Positions 53,273 to 62,608 of a stretch of DNA of 64,000 nt are shown here, in pieces; positions within the stretch are counted from its first letter, which is position 1; each line of letters opens with the position of its first letter. The notes beneath the pieces were generated by a model. It saw only the letters and a list, made by a program, of their open reading frames with translations, ran no database searches and was not told the DNA's origin. Location: NCBI GenBank assembly GCA_947259705.1, contig CAMYNL010000007.1, forward strand, positions 1 through 64,000. The letters run 5' to 3'. The stretch comes from an uncultured Gammaproteobacteria bacterium (lineage in GTDB: Bacteria; Pseudomonadota; Gammaproteobacteria; Arenicellales; JAANXG01). Position numbers and translations under genes: made by a program.

Positions 53273-53899
53273 ATGCAGAATACCGCGGGGCCGGCGCTGC
53301 GGGCAGTGCCGCAATCGGGCGCCGATCCCGACGGCGGCCAGCCATCGAACATGGATGAGTTTCTGGCAAGCGCGGAGCGGCGGGCGTATCGCATCGCGTG
53401 TTACGCGCTCAAGGACCAGGAGGCCGCCCTCGACGTAGTCCAGGACGCAATGCTGAAGCTGGTGGAAAAGTACAGCAACAAGCCGGTTACCGAATGGCCG
53501 GCGTTGTTCTTCACCATCCTCAATAACCGCATCACCGACCTGCGCCGCTGGCGACAACTGCGGGAGTCGGGGGGCAAGCTGATCTCCCTGTTCCGCGAAC
53601 GTGGTGACGGCCGCGGGGAGGATGACCTGCTCGATGCGGGCTTGGGGGCGGATGCGCAGCCGGCGAACCAGCAGCCTTACGCCGCCGCGTTGGGGATCCA
53701 ATTCCGCTTCCACATCGACGCCGCCCTGGCGCGATTATCGGACCGGCAGCGGAATGTGTTTCTGTTGCGGGAATGGCAGGGATTCAGCGTCGGCGATACA
53801 GCGAAGATACTGGGTTGTTCCGAGGGCAGCGTCAAGCAGCATCATTTTCGCGCGTTGCGCGCGCTGCGGGAACAGTTAGCTGAGGTATGGGAAGCATGA
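53273..53899 (+). CDS. sigma-70-family RNA polymerase sigma factor
   Basis: About 208 residues. ERRAYRIACYALKDQEAALD and VVQDAMLKLVEKY form region 2, and WPALFFTILNNRITDLRRW binds core polymerase and the -10 element. ALARLSDRQRNVFLLREWQG then FSVGDTAKILGCSEGSVKQH is region 4. It is an ECF-like factor. The ATG at 53273 follows GGGA by nine bases; an upstream ATG at 53258 overlaps the previous gene and has no ribosome site. The next gene starts in the ATGA overlap at its stop. The regulon cannot be read from here. Confidence 0.88.
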   Translation: MQNTAGPALRAVPQSGADPDGGQPSNMDEFLASAERRAYRIACYALKDQEAALDVVQDAMLKLVEKYSNKPVTEWPALFFTILNNRITDLRRWRQLRESGGKLISLFRERGDGRGEDDLLDAGLGADAQPANQQPYAAALGIQFRFHIDAALARLSDRQRNVFLLREWQGFSVGDTAKILGCSEGSVKQHHFRALRALREQLAEVWEA

Positions 53900-54354
53900 C
53901 GGACATGGTATCGACTGAACAGGCTGACCGGCTGCGAGCCGGGCTGTACGACGATGAACCGGTAATCCCGCGGCAACTGCGATCAGCGATGCTGCGGACG
54001 GGACACCGAAGCCGGCAGGACGCTTGGAAACCGGTACTCGCCGAGATTGAAGCGCTGGCAGACTCCTCGACCGCGATCAACAACCAGTTGCGGCTGCGGC
54101 GACGGCAGGTACTCAGCGGACGGTGTCGGCCCCGACCCGGGCGGCTGCCACGGCTGGCGATGGCAGCGACTGCCGGTATCGCGCTGGTCATGGCGGCGAC
54201 ATTCATCCGCCCGCCGGCAGATCCGCCGGCGGTGAGGTTGACCGCCGCGCCGGCAAAGGCGTGGCGTGAGGTCCCGGACCTGGCCAACAACGTGGATTTT
54301 TATCACTGGATGGAAAACCGCTCCCTGATTCCGGCGGACCAGACGGGAACGTGA
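53896..54354 (+). CDS. DUF3619-like membrane protein, probable sigma partner
   Basis: This 152-residue protein is placed between a sigma factor and a DUF3106 gene, as is usual for DUF3619. It has an N-terminal helical part (LRAGLYDDEPVIPRQLRSAM, IEALADSSTAINNQLRLRR) and one membrane helix (LAMAATAGIALVMAATF). A short outer segment ends in DFYHWMENRSLI. The layout is that of an anti-sigma protein holding the factor at the inner membrane (inference). Both ends overlap neighbours (ATGA with sigma, GTGA with DUF3106), a sign of tight coupling. Confidence 0.65.
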   Translation: MTDMVSTEQADRLRAGLYDDEPVIPRQLRSAMLRTGHRSRQDAWKPVLAEIEALADSSTAINNQLRLRRRQVLSGRCRPRPGRLPRLAMAATAGIALVMAATFIRPPADPPAVRLTAAPAKAWREVPDLANNVDFYHWMENRSLIPADQTGT

Positions 54355-54689
54355 AGCGGCCTCCGGGGGTGACACTCGTATACCACAACATGATTTGGGC
54401 GCTCGCCGCCGGAGCGCTGTGCCTGATGTTATCGGGTGCCGTTCGCGCCGAAGCACCGACACCACAGCCGCTGCAGCCCGAGAAATGGCGCGAGCTGCCC
54501 CCGGAGCAGCGGCACGAAATGCGACAACGCTATCTGCGGAGCCTGCCTGACGCGGAACACAAGCGCCTGCGCAGCAGGGCCGAGCGCTTCAGGTCACTGC
54601 CCGAACCGCGCCAGCGTGAACTCTGCCAGGATTTCCGTGCCGAGCGAGGCTATCTGCCACCGGCGTGCCAGCAATTGCTCGAGCCCTGA
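54351..54689 (+). CDS. DUF3106 exported protein
   Basis: The start is GTG in the GTGA overlap. A signal (IWALAAGALCLMLSGAVRA) is followed by a helical domain of the pattern W-x-x-L-x-P-x-x-R-x-x-M (EKWRELPPEQRHEMRQRYLR, then RFRSLPEPRQRELCQDFR). This fits the DUF3106 repeat. Members accompany sigma-factor/DUF3619 pairs; a periplasmic sensing role is an inference. A cysteine pair near the end (LCQDFR, PPACQQ) could form a disulfide. Confidence 0.75.
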   Translation: MKRPPGVTLVYHNMIWALAAGALCLMLSGAVRAEAPTPQPLQPEKWRELPPEQRHEMRQRYLRSLPDAEHKRLRSRAERFRSLPEPRQRELCQDFRAERGYLPPACQQLLEP

Positions 54690-54700
54690 ATCCACAAGCT

Positions 54701-55930
54701 TCAACAGATCACGTTCGACACCAGGCCATCGGCGAGCTTGGGCTCGAACCAGGTAGACTTTGGCGGCATCACGCGTCCGGCATCCGCGACCGACATGAGG
54801 TCACCGATGGGTGTGGGAAACATAGCGAACGCCGCAGCCATCTCGCCGGAATCAACGCGGCGTTCCAGTTCGTGCAGACCGCGCCCGCCACCCACAAAGT
54901 CGATACGCGGATCGCGACGGGGATCGTGAATGCCCAGCAGCGGCTCCAGCAGCTGATGGGCAAGCAGGGCCACGTCCAGCCGCTCCACCGGGTCGGCCAG
55001 GGTCGCGGGATCGAGCCGGCAGTGCAGGCGGTACCACGTGCCTGCCATATAAAGACCAAACTCTCCGCGCTGGTGCGGACGCACCGGCGCGGTCTCCGGC
55101 TGCACCGAAAACGACCGCTCCAGGCGGCGCATAAATTCGTCGGCGCTCATGCCGGCAAGGTCGCGCACCACCCGATTGTAGTCAAGAATGCGTGCCTCGC
55201 TGGCAGGAAAAAGAACCACCAGAAAACGATGGGCGGGATGCAGTGGATCCTGCGCGTGGCGCGAGGCAACCCGGGCCGCGGCAGCCGATCTGTGGTGACC
55301 ATCGGCGATGTAACAGACATCGAGGCTGGCGAATGCGGCCCGCACCTGCTGTATAGCTTCGTCCTCGTCCACCCGCCACAGGCTGTGGCGTACTTCTCCC
55401 AGCGGCAGTTCGTCGAAGTCCGGACCGGCCTGCTCCGCAAGTTCCACCACTGTGGCGGTGTCGGCGCGGGCGTCGTCATAGACGCACAGCACCGGGCCGG
55501 TCTGGGCGCCTAGTGCCTCCATGTGCAGCACTCTGTCGGTTTCCTTGTCAGGTCGGGTGTGCTCGTGCCTGCGCACCAGATTGGACAGATAATCCGACAC
55601 CGCGGCGGTCGCCACCAATCCCAGTTGGGTATGGCCGGGGGCGCTCATCCTGTACAGGTAGAAGCTTTCACGCGGGTCACGCCGCAACGCGCCCTGTTCG
55701 ATCATAAGCCGGAAATTCTCACCGCCCTTGTCGTAAACGGACTGGTCGTGGGGCGACACGCCGACCGGAAGGTCGATTTCGGGTTTGGAGATATGCAGGA
55801 AGCTCAGCGGCTGATCGGCAGCCACCTCGCGCGCCTCGGCCGAACTCAACACATCGTAGGGAGGAGACATCACCTCCGCCGCCAGTTCGGGTGGCGGACG
55901 AAGACCGCGGAATGGTTCTAGATGCAACAT
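54701..55930 (-). CDS. DUF1015 protein
   Basis: A protein of about 409 residues with the DUF1015 pattern: LEPFRGLRPPPELAAEVMSPPYDVLSSAEA, FLHISKPEIDLPVG, SFYLYRMSAPGHTQLGLVAT, DVCYIADGHHRSAAA and FLVVLFPASEARILDYNRVV. The ADGHHR motif is ParB/Srx-like and is linked to nucleotide-dependent serine kinase activity in archaeal SerK relatives; the bacterial substrate is not fixed. The ATG at 55930 is used rather than 55963. It ends 11 bp from the convergent DUF3106 gene. Confidence 0.85.
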   Translation of the reverse strand: MLHLEPFRGLRPPPELAAEVMSPPYDVLSSAEAREVAADQPLSFLHISKPEIDLPVGVSPHDQSVYDKGGENFRLMIEQGALRRDPRESFYLYRMSAPGHTQLGLVATAAVSDYLSNLVRRHEHTRPDKETDRVLHMEALGAQTGPVLCVYDDARADTATVVELAEQAGPDFDELPLGEVRHSLWRVDEDEAIQQVRAAFASLDVCYIADGHHRSAAAARVASRHAQDPLHPAHRFLVVLFPASEARILDYNRVVRDLAGMSADEFMRRLERSFSVQPETAPVRPHQRGEFGLYMAGTWYRLHCRLDPATLADPVERLDVALLAHQLLEPLLGIHDPRRDPRIDFVGGGRGLHELERRVDSGEMAAAFAMFPTPIGDLMSVADAGRVMPPKSTWFEPKLADGLVSNVIC

Positions 55931-56062
55931 GTTGTGTTCATTCGATTTACACGAGCCGCGCATTCAATACGGAAACCAGACACAGGTCAAACTGCTGCGG
56001 CCGTAGGCGGGGCTGCTTGTGCTAAGGTTCACGGTTAGCGACAGTGTATGGAAGCTTTAGAT

Positions 56063-57124
56063 ATGAGGAGAAAGACTGCAAGATCCGGCGTCTGGCATGC
56101 ATGCTGCTTTTGCCTTATCGCCTCGAGCGCCGCCTTCGCGGAACAGCATGAATCCGCGCGCGGAGATGACAGGTTCACCTTGACCGCGAAGCTCTGGCAG
56201 ACCGGAGGCGACACCAGCTGGAACCACAATGCCTCGGCGCTGGATCCCCTGCTCGGCGACCCCAGTTCACAGCTGCGGTATCAGAACGTGGACAGCACGG
56301 TGCTGGAGATCCGCGGACGGACGCTGCTGCCGCACGGTTTCTTCGTGGAGCTGGGCGTCGGGGCCGGCAACATCGACGAAGGCACGCTGGTGGATGAGGA
56401 CTTCCTGAGCGCTCAGGGCGCGCTGGCCTTCGGCGCCTCAGTGCCCGGCGAACATGCCTTTTCCAGCACCATCAGCGAAATAGACGGAGACGACCTGCAC
56501 TTTTTCGACCTGGTGCTGGGGCTGGAGGTGTTCCGGTCCCGCGACCATCGCAGCAACTTGAGCCTGTTCGGCAGCTATCTGGACTGGAGCGAAAGTTATC
56601 GGGCCCAGGGTGTCCTGCAGACAACCTGCACGGTTCCCAACGCACTGTGCGCCCCCGCCGGGTTTACCGGATTTACCGGGCAGGACGTCATTGTCAACGA
56701 ACTCCGCTGGCGCGCTGTGTTTCTCGGAGTCGACGGCACGCACAGCTTTACCAGCCGGTTCTCGGTCAACGCCAGGTTGAGCTTCTCGCCGTTGGCGGAC
56801 CTGGACAATGAGGACGGACATCTGCTGCGGACCGACCTGCGTCAGGACCCGAGTTTCAGGATGGCAGGCACTGGCACGGCCTACAGCGCCGACCTCAGCG
56901 CCAGTTATCGCTTTTCGTCCCGGCTGGCGGCGCACCTCGGATACCGCTATTGGAAGATGCAGGTCAACGACGAAAGCGGCGGCTGGACCTCGTTTCCCAG
57001 AAACGGTCCGGCCTTCAGCGCCGAACTCAACCGCTTCGAAACCGAACGCCATGGATTCACCTTGGGACTGTCCTATCGATGGGGCGCGGGGGGCGACGGC
57101 GGTAACGAATCAAACGCACCATAG
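56063..57124 (+). CDS. outer-membrane beta-barrel, omptin-like
   Basis: A signal peptide starting at ATG 56063 with GGAAG upstream is followed by a barrel of alternating strands. QLRYQNVDSTVLEIRGRTLL, ISEIDGDDLHFFDLVLGLE, LFGSYLDWSESYRAQG, ADLDNEDGHLLR and AAHLGYRYWKMQVNDESG are the clearest pieces. The layout resembles omptin proteases, whose active site uses two aspartates and a histidine on the outer rim. The D-G-D-D and D-N-E-D-G-H clusters could play that part, but the alignment is by eye. Aromatic residue patterns fit an outer-membrane location. Confidence 0.6.
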   Translation: MRRKTARSGVWHACCFCLIASSAAFAEQHESARGDDRFTLTAKLWQTGGDTSWNHNASALDPLLGDPSSQLRYQNVDSTVLEIRGRTLLPHGFFVELGVGAGNIDEGTLVDEDFLSAQGALAFGASVPGEHAFSSTISEIDGDDLHFFDLVLGLEVFRSRDHRSNLSLFGSYLDWSESYRAQGVLQTTCTVPNALCAPAGFTGFTGQDVIVNELRWRAVFLGVDGTHSFTSRFSVNARLSFSPLADLDNEDGHLLRTDLRQDPSFRMAGTGTAYSADLSASYRFSSRLAAHLGYRYWKMQVNDESGGWTSFPRNGPAFSAELNRFETERHGFTLGLSYRWGAGGDGGNESNAP

Positions 57125-57143
57125 CCGCCCGGCACATTAGCCG

Positions 57144-58022
57144 CTAAGCCGCCCGGCGAAGCGCTTCGATGCGCTCATCCAGCGGTGGGTGGGACATCAG
57201 CAGGCCGCGCAGCCCCTGCTTTATCCGGCCGGAGATGCCAAACGCGGCGAGCTGGTCCGGCAGATGCGGTTGCGCCACGCTGCGTTTGAGCCGCTCCAGG
57301 GCAGCGATCATCTTTTCCCTTCCCGCCAGGCGGCTGCCCCCGGCGTCGGCGCGGAACTCCCGCTGGCGGCTGAAATACATGACGATAATGGATGCCAGTA
57401 TGCCAAGCAGCAACTCAGCCACGATGGTCGTGATCCAGAATGCCGGCCCATGTCCCTCCTCGTTCCGGAAGACGACCCTGTCCACCACCTGGCCGACGAC
57501 ACGAGACAGAAAGATGACGAAGGTGTTGACCACCCCCTGGATGAGCGCCAGGGTCACCATGTCCCCGTTTGCCACATGGGACACTTCATGCCCGAGCACC
57601 GCCTCCGCCTCGTCCCTGCTCATGCTACGCAACAACCCGGTGCTGACCGCTACCAGGGCGGCGTCACGGCGCGCGCCGGTGGCGAAGGCATTGACATCCG
57701 GCGCATCGTAGATCGCCACCTCCGGTATGCCTATCCCTGCCGCCTGGGCCTGCCGCTGCACGGTTTCCAGCAGCCAGCGCTCACCGTCATTGACGGGCTG
57801 CTCGATTACCCTGGCGCCGGTGAAACGCTTCGCGGTCCACTTGGAAAGCGCCAGCGAGATGAAAGCCCCGCCCATCCCGAATGCCGCTGCGAAAACCAAT
57901 AGGGACTGGTAGTTGAGTCCGTTCTGCTGCAGGTAGGGCTCCAGACCCAGGATGCGCATGGTCACGCTGAGCACCAGCAGAATAGATACATTGGTGGCCA
58001 GAAAGAGAAGGATTCGCTTCAT
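57144..58022 (-). CDS. htpX: membrane metalloprotease HtpX
   Basis: HtpX is a heat-shock-induced zinc endopeptidase of the inner membrane that helps degrade misfolded membrane proteins alongside FtsH. Four hydrophobic segments are visible, starting [20 protein letters not shown]. The zinc motif is HEVSH near residue 140 ([16 protein letters not shown]), and the [14 protein letters not shown] segment supplies the third ligand glutamate. [14 protein letters not shown] ends the protein. The ATG at 58022 is taken; the longer frame is divergent-promoter sequence. An FtsH copy occurs elsewhere in the window. Confidence 0.95.
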   Translation of the reverse strand: MKRILLFLATNVSILLVLSVTMRILGLEPYLQQNGLNYQSLLVFAAAFGMGGAFISLALSKWTAKRFTGARVIEQPVNDGERWLLETVQRQAQAAGIGIPEVAIYDAPDVNAFATGARRDAALVAVSTGLLRSMSRDEAEAVLGHEVSHVANGDMVTLALIQGVVNTFVIFLSRVVGQVVDRVVFRNEEGHGPAFWITTIVAELLLGILASIIVMYFSRQREFRADAGGSRLAGREKMIAALERLKRSVAQPHLPDQLAAFGISGRIKQGLRGLLMSHPPLDERIEALRRAA

Positions 58023-58114
58023 GATGTCCTCGTGGCTTTGCTCCAACAGCCATAATATGTGGATCGACCAGGGCCAGTGCAAGCCGGCGGGGAAAAATTT
58101 TAGAATCGACGTTG

Positions 58115-58660
58115 ATGAAAGACAGAATCGACCAGATCCGTCAGGTGCACGCCCGATTCATCCATGCCGTGGTGCAAGCGGTGGATGATCCCGATTTGCG
58201 CATCGAACTGGAACAAGCCCTCGCAATTGCCGAAGAAAACGGCTGGACCGACGCGGTCCACGCGGTGCGCCTGATCCTCGCGGGACGGCGCGACAGCGAG
58301 ATGCTGTCCGGCCTCGATGAGGAGGACCACGCCATCATCTCCGGTATCCTGGAGGGCCTGCAGAACCCGGCGAACATGCCGGATCCCGCGGCGACGGCAG
58401 ACCCCTCCTTCGCGGCCCCCGGTCTCGCCGGCATGATCATGCTCGCCGCCCGCGGCGATGTGCAGGGCCTGCAGGCGATTGCACTGATGGCCGAACAAAT
58501 GAATGCCGCGGGCGGAGAAATGGCGCAGGTGGCTGCGAAGTTCCGAGCCTTGATCAACGGTGAGCGCGACGCGGACCAGCTCACCGCGCGTATGAGCAAC
58601 CGCAGCCGCTCCCTTATCCTGTCGATCCTCGAAGAGCTCGGAAAGCTCGACGCGCACTGA
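58115..58660 (+). CDS. conserved helical protein, unknown
   Basis: Some 181 residues, helical throughout ([54 protein letters not shown]). Not recognised. The central loop ([21 protein letters not shown]) separates two helical halves, the second resembling the first in spacing. There is no signal peptide, membrane helix or cofactor motif. The ATG at 58115 is preceded by an in-frame TTG. It is divergent from htpX, with 92 bp between them, and is followed 34 bp later by aguA. Confidence 0.6.
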   Translation: MKDRIDQIRQVHARFIHAVVQAVDDPDLRIELEQALAIAEENGWTDAVHAVRLILAGRRDSEMLSGLDEEDHAIISGILEGLQNPANMPDPAATADPSFAAPGLAGMIMLAARGDVQGLQAIALMAEQMNAAGGEMAQVAAKFRALINGERDADQLTARMSNRSRSLILSILEELGKLDAH

Positions 58661-58694
58661 GTGGCCGCGGCGCAATGGGACCGGACCCCAGGGC

Positions 58695-59747
58695 ATGAGA
58701 CGGCGCCAGCCCGCGGAGTGGGAACCGCAGCAGTGCGTGCTGCTGGCCTGGCCTCACCACGACTCGGACTGGGCCCCGCTGCTGGACGACGTCGAGGCGG
58801 AATACCTGGAACTCGTGGCGGCCATCCTGCCCAGGTCACCGGTCATGCTGTGCTGCCGCGATGAGCAACACGCCCGGCGCGTTCGCGGCCTGGCGGAGGG
58901 GCGCGGATTCGATCTCAACCGGGTGACGCTGAGCGTCGTGCCCTATAACGACACCTGGATCCGGGACTATGGGCCCCTGTCGGTGCTTCGGAACGGCGAA
59001 CCGGAACTCGTTGATTTCGCCTTCAACGGCTGGGGAGGTCGCCACCAGGCGGCGCTCGATGATCGGGTCAGCGGCGCGCTGCACCGGGCCGGCGCGTTTG
59101 GCAGCCTGCCCATGTTCCGGTGCGATCGCGTGCTCGAAGGCGGTAGCATCGACTGCGACGGGCACGGGACTCTGCTCGCCACCTCCCGCTGCGTGCTCAA
59201 CACCAACCGCGGCGCGGCCGCACTGCCGGTAATCATGGAGCGCGAACTGATGACATGGCTCGGCGCCGAACGCATACTGTGGCTGGACTGCGGCGAAATC
59301 GCCGGCGACGACACCGACGGACACATCGACATGCTGGCGCGGTTCTGCGATGAAGCGACAATTGTATTCAGCGCCTGCGAGGACGAGCGCGACGCCAATT
59401 TTGGACCCCTTCGGCAGATGCACCAGCAATTGAGCGAATTCCGCAGGGCCGACGGTGGAGTGTACCGGCTGGTGGCCCTGCCTCTGCCGCGGCCGCTCCG
59501 TGCTCCCGGGGGCCAACGGCTGCCGGCGAGCTATGCCAATTTCCTCATCGTCAATGGCGCGGTCATCGTACCCACCTACGCAGACCCGGGCGACGAGCGA
59601 GCCCTTGACATACTCAGGCAGTGTTTTCCCCGTTACGACGTATTCGCAACAAGGGCCAGGGCACTGATCAGCCAGGGCGGCGGTGTGCACTGCGCTACCA
59701 TGCAGCTGGCCGCGCGGCCGAAACCCGGAACACAGGAAACTTCATGA
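58695..59747 (+). CDS. aguA: agmatine deiminase
   Basis: A guanidino-group modifying enzyme of the beta/alpha-propeller fold, converting agmatine to N-carbamoylputrescine and ammonia. Motifs are PAEWEPQQCVLLAWPHHDSD, NDTWIRDYGPLSV, FNGWGG, EGGSIDCDGHGTLL, GDDTDGHIDMLARF (the catalytic H and D) and GGGVHCATMQ near residue 333, which holds the nucleophilic cysteine. The gene stop overlaps the amidase start in ATGA. With aguB it gives the agmatine route to putrescine. No arginine decarboxylase is in the window. Confidence 0.93.
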   Translation: MRRRQPAEWEPQQCVLLAWPHHDSDWAPLLDDVEAEYLELVAAILPRSPVMLCCRDEQHARRVRGLAEGRGFDLNRVTLSVVPYNDTWIRDYGPLSVLRNGEPELVDFAFNGWGGRHQAALDDRVSGALHRAGAFGSLPMFRCDRVLEGGSIDCDGHGTLLATSRCVLNTNRGAAALPVIMERELMTWLGAERILWLDCGEIAGDDTDGHIDMLARFCDEATIVFSACEDERDANFGPLRQMHQQLSEFRRADGGVYRLVALPLPRPLRAPGGQRLPASYANFLIVNGAVIVPTYADPGDERALDILRQCFPRYDVFATRARALISQGGGVHCATMQLAARPKPGTQETS

Positions 59748-60640
59748 ACGACATGCTGAGACTCGCGATGGTGCAATGCCCCTGCGGCGATGACGCCGGC
59801 GGCAATCCCGAACGCGTCGCGGCGGCCATTCATGGCGCGGCGGCCCGCGGCGCCGACCTGGTGCTGCTGCCGGAACTGCACAACGGTCCCTATTTCTGCC
59901 AGACAGCGGACACAGAGCAGTTCGCTCTCGCCGAGCCGGTGCCGGGCCCCACCACCGAGCGCTTAGGCAGACTTGCCGCGAGCACCAGCATGGTCATCAT
60001 CGGTTCCGTCTTCGAGCGCCGCATGGCCGGTATCTATCACAACACCGCGGTGGTGCTGGAGCGAAGCGGGAACCTCGCCGGCTGCTATCGCAAGATGCAC
60101 ATTCCCGACGACCCCGGCTACCACGAGAAGTTCTACTTCACGCCGGGCGACCAGGGCTTCCGCCCCATAGACACCTCCGTGGGAAGACTCGGTGTCATGG
60201 TGTGCTGGGACCAGTGGTTCCCGGAGGCGGCCCGCATCATGTCGCTTGCAGGCGCCGAACTGCTGCTCTATCCGACCGCCATCGGCTATGCCCCGGAGGA
60301 CGACGAGGCGGAGCAAGGCCGGCAGCTGAACAGCTGGGTCACGATCCAGCGCGCCCATGCCATCGCCAATGGGCTCCCGGTGGCCGCCTGCAACCGCGTG
60401 GGGCATGAGGCGCATCCCGGGGGCCACACTCGCATCGAATTCTGGGGCAACAGTTTCGTGTGCGGTCCGCAGGGCGACATGCTGTGGCGCGCTGACGGCA
60501 GCAACGCCGTCACCGAGGTGGTGGAGGTCGACCGCTGCCGCAGCGAACGGGTCCGCAGCCTGTGGCCGTTTCTTCGCGACCGCCGGGTGGATGCCTATGC
60601 GGAAGTCCTGCAGCGGGTGGTGGACGAGCATGATTACTGA
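59744..60640 (+). CDS. aguB: N-carbamoylputrescine amidase
   Basis: A nitrilase-superfamily enzyme that finishes the agmatine route by hydrolysing N-carbamoylputrescine to putrescine, CO2 and ammonia. The catalytic Glu is in LPELHNGPYF, the Lys in YRKMHIPDDPGYHEKFYF and the Cys in VMVCWDQWFPEAAR. NRVGHEAHPGGHTRIEFWG is a typical subfamily segment. The length of 298 fits. The ATG at 59744 overlaps the aguA stop by one base pair pattern (ATGA). Confidence 0.95.
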   Translation: MNDMLRLAMVQCPCGDDAGGNPERVAAAIHGAAARGADLVLLPELHNGPYFCQTADTEQFALAEPVPGPTTERLGRLAASTSMVIIGSVFERRMAGIYHNTAVVLERSGNLAGCYRKMHIPDDPGYHEKFYFTPGDQGFRPIDTSVGRLGVMVCWDQWFPEAARIMSLAGAELLLYPTAIGYAPEDDEAEQGRQLNSWVTIQRAHAIANGLPVAACNRVGHEAHPGGHTRIEFWGNSFVCGPQGDMLWRADGSNAVTEVVEVDRCRSERVRSLWPFLRDRRVDAYAEVLQRVVDEHDY

Positions 60641-60779
60641 GAATACAGGGCGCGCCCTGGCCGCTGTCGGGTAATGAAATCGTCAGCATACCGCCACTGC
60701 CAGACGAGCCCGGCACCCGCGGGGTCCATGCCGGGGGCGACAAGGTGGCTCATCGTGCAAGTCTCGCTCCCAGATATCT

Positions 60780-61391
60780 ATGGTTCGGCCTGACGTTAAC
60801 GGCGCGGGGCCAGCGCAAGCACCACGGCGCTGCGCCTGGGCGGCGTGCGGCGCGATGGAGATCACCTATCATGACCACGAGTGGGGCGTACCCGTGCACG
60901 ACGATCGTGTGCTGTTCGAGTTCCTGCTGCTGGAGGGCGCCCAGGCCGGGCTGAGCTGGTCCACCATACTCAGGAAACGGGATGCGTATCGGGCGGCGTT
61001 CAGCGGTTTCGACCCCGAGGCGGTAGCCGCTTACGGCGAACACGAGGCCGCTTCACTGCTGGAAAACCCGGGCATCGTGCGCAACCGGCTGAAGATTGAT
61101 TCCGCGATCCGCAACGCGCGTGCATTTCTGCGGGTACGCGTGGAACGGGGCAGCTTCGCTGACTACCTGTGGCACTTCGTAGACGGCGAGCCGGTCCGGA
61201 ACCGCTGGCGGTCGGCGCGCCGGGTGCCGGCGTCCACGCCGTTGTCGGACCGCGTCAGCAGGGACCTGAAGCGCCGCGGCTTCAACTTCGTCGGCACCAC
61301 CATCTGCTATGCCTACCTGCAGGCCGTGGGCGTGGTCAATGACCACACCACGGACTGTTTCCGCCACGCCCAGGTCTGCGTGCTGCGCTGA
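60780..61391 (+). CDS. tag: DNA-3-methyladenine glycosylase I
   Basis: Tag excises 3-methyladenine from alkylated DNA. The zinc-binding residues are in place: RCAWAACGAMEITYHDHEWG near the start supplies Cys and His, and DHTTDCFRH at the end supplies His and Cys. VHDDRVLFEFLLLEGAQAGL, SWSTILRKRDAYRAAFSGF and the RRGFNFVGTTICYAYLQAVG segment are family hallmarks. The N-terminus carries an extra 15 residues of uncertain worth. It follows aguB after 139 bp without a gene in between. Confidence 0.93.
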   Translation: MVRPDVNGAGPAQAPRRCAWAACGAMEITYHDHEWGVPVHDDRVLFEFLLLEGAQAGLSWSTILRKRDAYRAAFSGFDPEAVAAYGEHEAASLLENPGIVRNRLKIDSAIRNARAFLRVRVERGSFADYLWHFVDGEPVRNRWRSARRVPASTPLSDRVSRDLKRRGFNFVGTTICYAYLQAVGVVNDHTTDCFRHAQVCVLR

Positions 61392-61398
61392 TCCCCTC

Positions 61399-62607
61399 TC
61401 AGTTCGGGACGTCCGCCGCGACCACCACTCCTGCGACGAGCAGGGCATCGACCTCGTCGTCACCGTATCCGTTCTCCTCCAGCACCTCGCGGGTATGCTG
61501 GCCGTACACGGGTGCGCCGCGGAGCACGGCTGCCGGGGTGGCCGAATACTTGAGCGGATGGCCCAGGGTGCTGACCGCGCCCAGAACGGCGTGTGGCACC
61601 TGCAATACCATCTCGCGCGCCAGGGTCTGCGGGTCCTGGTGCATCTGCCCGATATCCAGAATCGGCCCCGCCGGGACACCGGCCTGTTCGAGCCGCTGCA
61701 ACCACTCCTCGGTGCCGCGGGTACCGAAGACAGCCGCGAGTTCCCGCCTCAACGCCTCCAGGTTCTGCATGCGCGCATCGTTGGAGGCGAAGCGGGGGTC
61801 GTCCTGCAGTTGCTCCGCCTGCAGAGCAGTGAGCAGCTTCAGCCAGTTGCGCTGATTGGCCGCCCCCACCGTGACCCAGCCATCGGCGGTGGCGAAGGCC
61901 TCGTAGGGGGCATTGAGCGGGTGTGCCGATCCCATCGCGCCGGGTGGTGTGCCGGTGGCGAAGGTGATCGCCGACTGCCAGAAGGTATGCACAATGCCGG
62001 CTTCGAACAGCGAGGTGTCGACGCGCTGGCCGCGGCCGGTATGCAGCCTGTTGACGTAGGCACCCAGCACCCCCATCGCCGCCAGAATTCCCGCGGTGAT
62101 GTCGGTCATCGGCGCTCCACATTTCACCGGCGGTCGCTGGGGGCCCTCGCCGGTCACGCTCATCAGGCCTGACATGCCCTGTGCGATGAGGTCGAACCCC
62201 CCCCGCTCGGCGTAAGGCCCGGTACGGCCGAACCCGGAAATTTCGCAATAGATCAGGCCCGGATTGAGCCTGGCCAGCTCTTCGTAGCCCACACCGAGCC
62301 GATCCATGGTGCCCTGGCGGTAATTCTCGATGACCACATCCGCGTCCTTGATCAACCGCCGCAGTACCTGCTTGCCGCGATCGCTTTTCAGGTCCAGCGC
62401 GATACCCCGCTTGTTGCGATTCATCATCAGAAAAGCCGCCGACTCACCGTCCATGACTGGGGGCACCATGCGGCGGGAATCGTCGCCGCCGGGCACCCGC
62501 TCGACCTTGATCACGTCGGCGCCCATGTCGGCCAGCATCATGCCGCAGGTGGGTCCCGCCATGATGTGCGCGAGTTCAATGACCTTGACGCCCTCCAGGG
62601 GACCCAC
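61399..62607 (-). CDS. CaiB/BaiF family CoA-transferase
   Basis: A type III CoA-transferase: PLEGVKVIELAHIMAGPTCG, MLADMGADVIKVERVPGGDD, YRQGTMDRLGVGYEELARLN and GFGRTGPYAERGGFDLIAQG, where the Asp in GFDLIAQ is the equivalent of the nucleophilic aspartate. It moves CoA between carboxylic acids; the acceptor is not known. The start is GTG at 62607, one base after the stop of the enoyl-CoA hydratase gene (TGACGTG). A proline/alanine tail of about 20 residues ends the protein. Confidence 0.9.
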   Translation of the reverse strand: MGPLEGVKVIELAHIMAGPTCGMMLADMGADVIKVERVPGGDDSRRMVPPVMDGESAAFLMMNRNKRGIALDLKSDRGKQVLRRLIKDADVVIENYRQGTMDRLGVGYEELARLNPGLIYCEISGFGRTGPYAERGGFDLIAQGMSGLMSVTGEGPQRPPVKCGAPMTDITAGILAAMGVLGAYVNRLHTGRGQRVDTSLFEAGIVHTFWQSAITFATGTPPGAMGSAHPLNAPYEAFATADGWVTVGAANQRNWLKLLTALQAEQLQDDPRFASNDARMQNLEALRRELAAVFGTRGTEEWLQRLEQAGVPAGPILDIGQMHQDPQTLAREMVLQVPHAVLGAVSTLGHPLKYSATPAAVLRGAPVYGQHTREVLEENGYGDDEVDALLVAGVVVAADVPN

Positions 62608-62608
62608 G

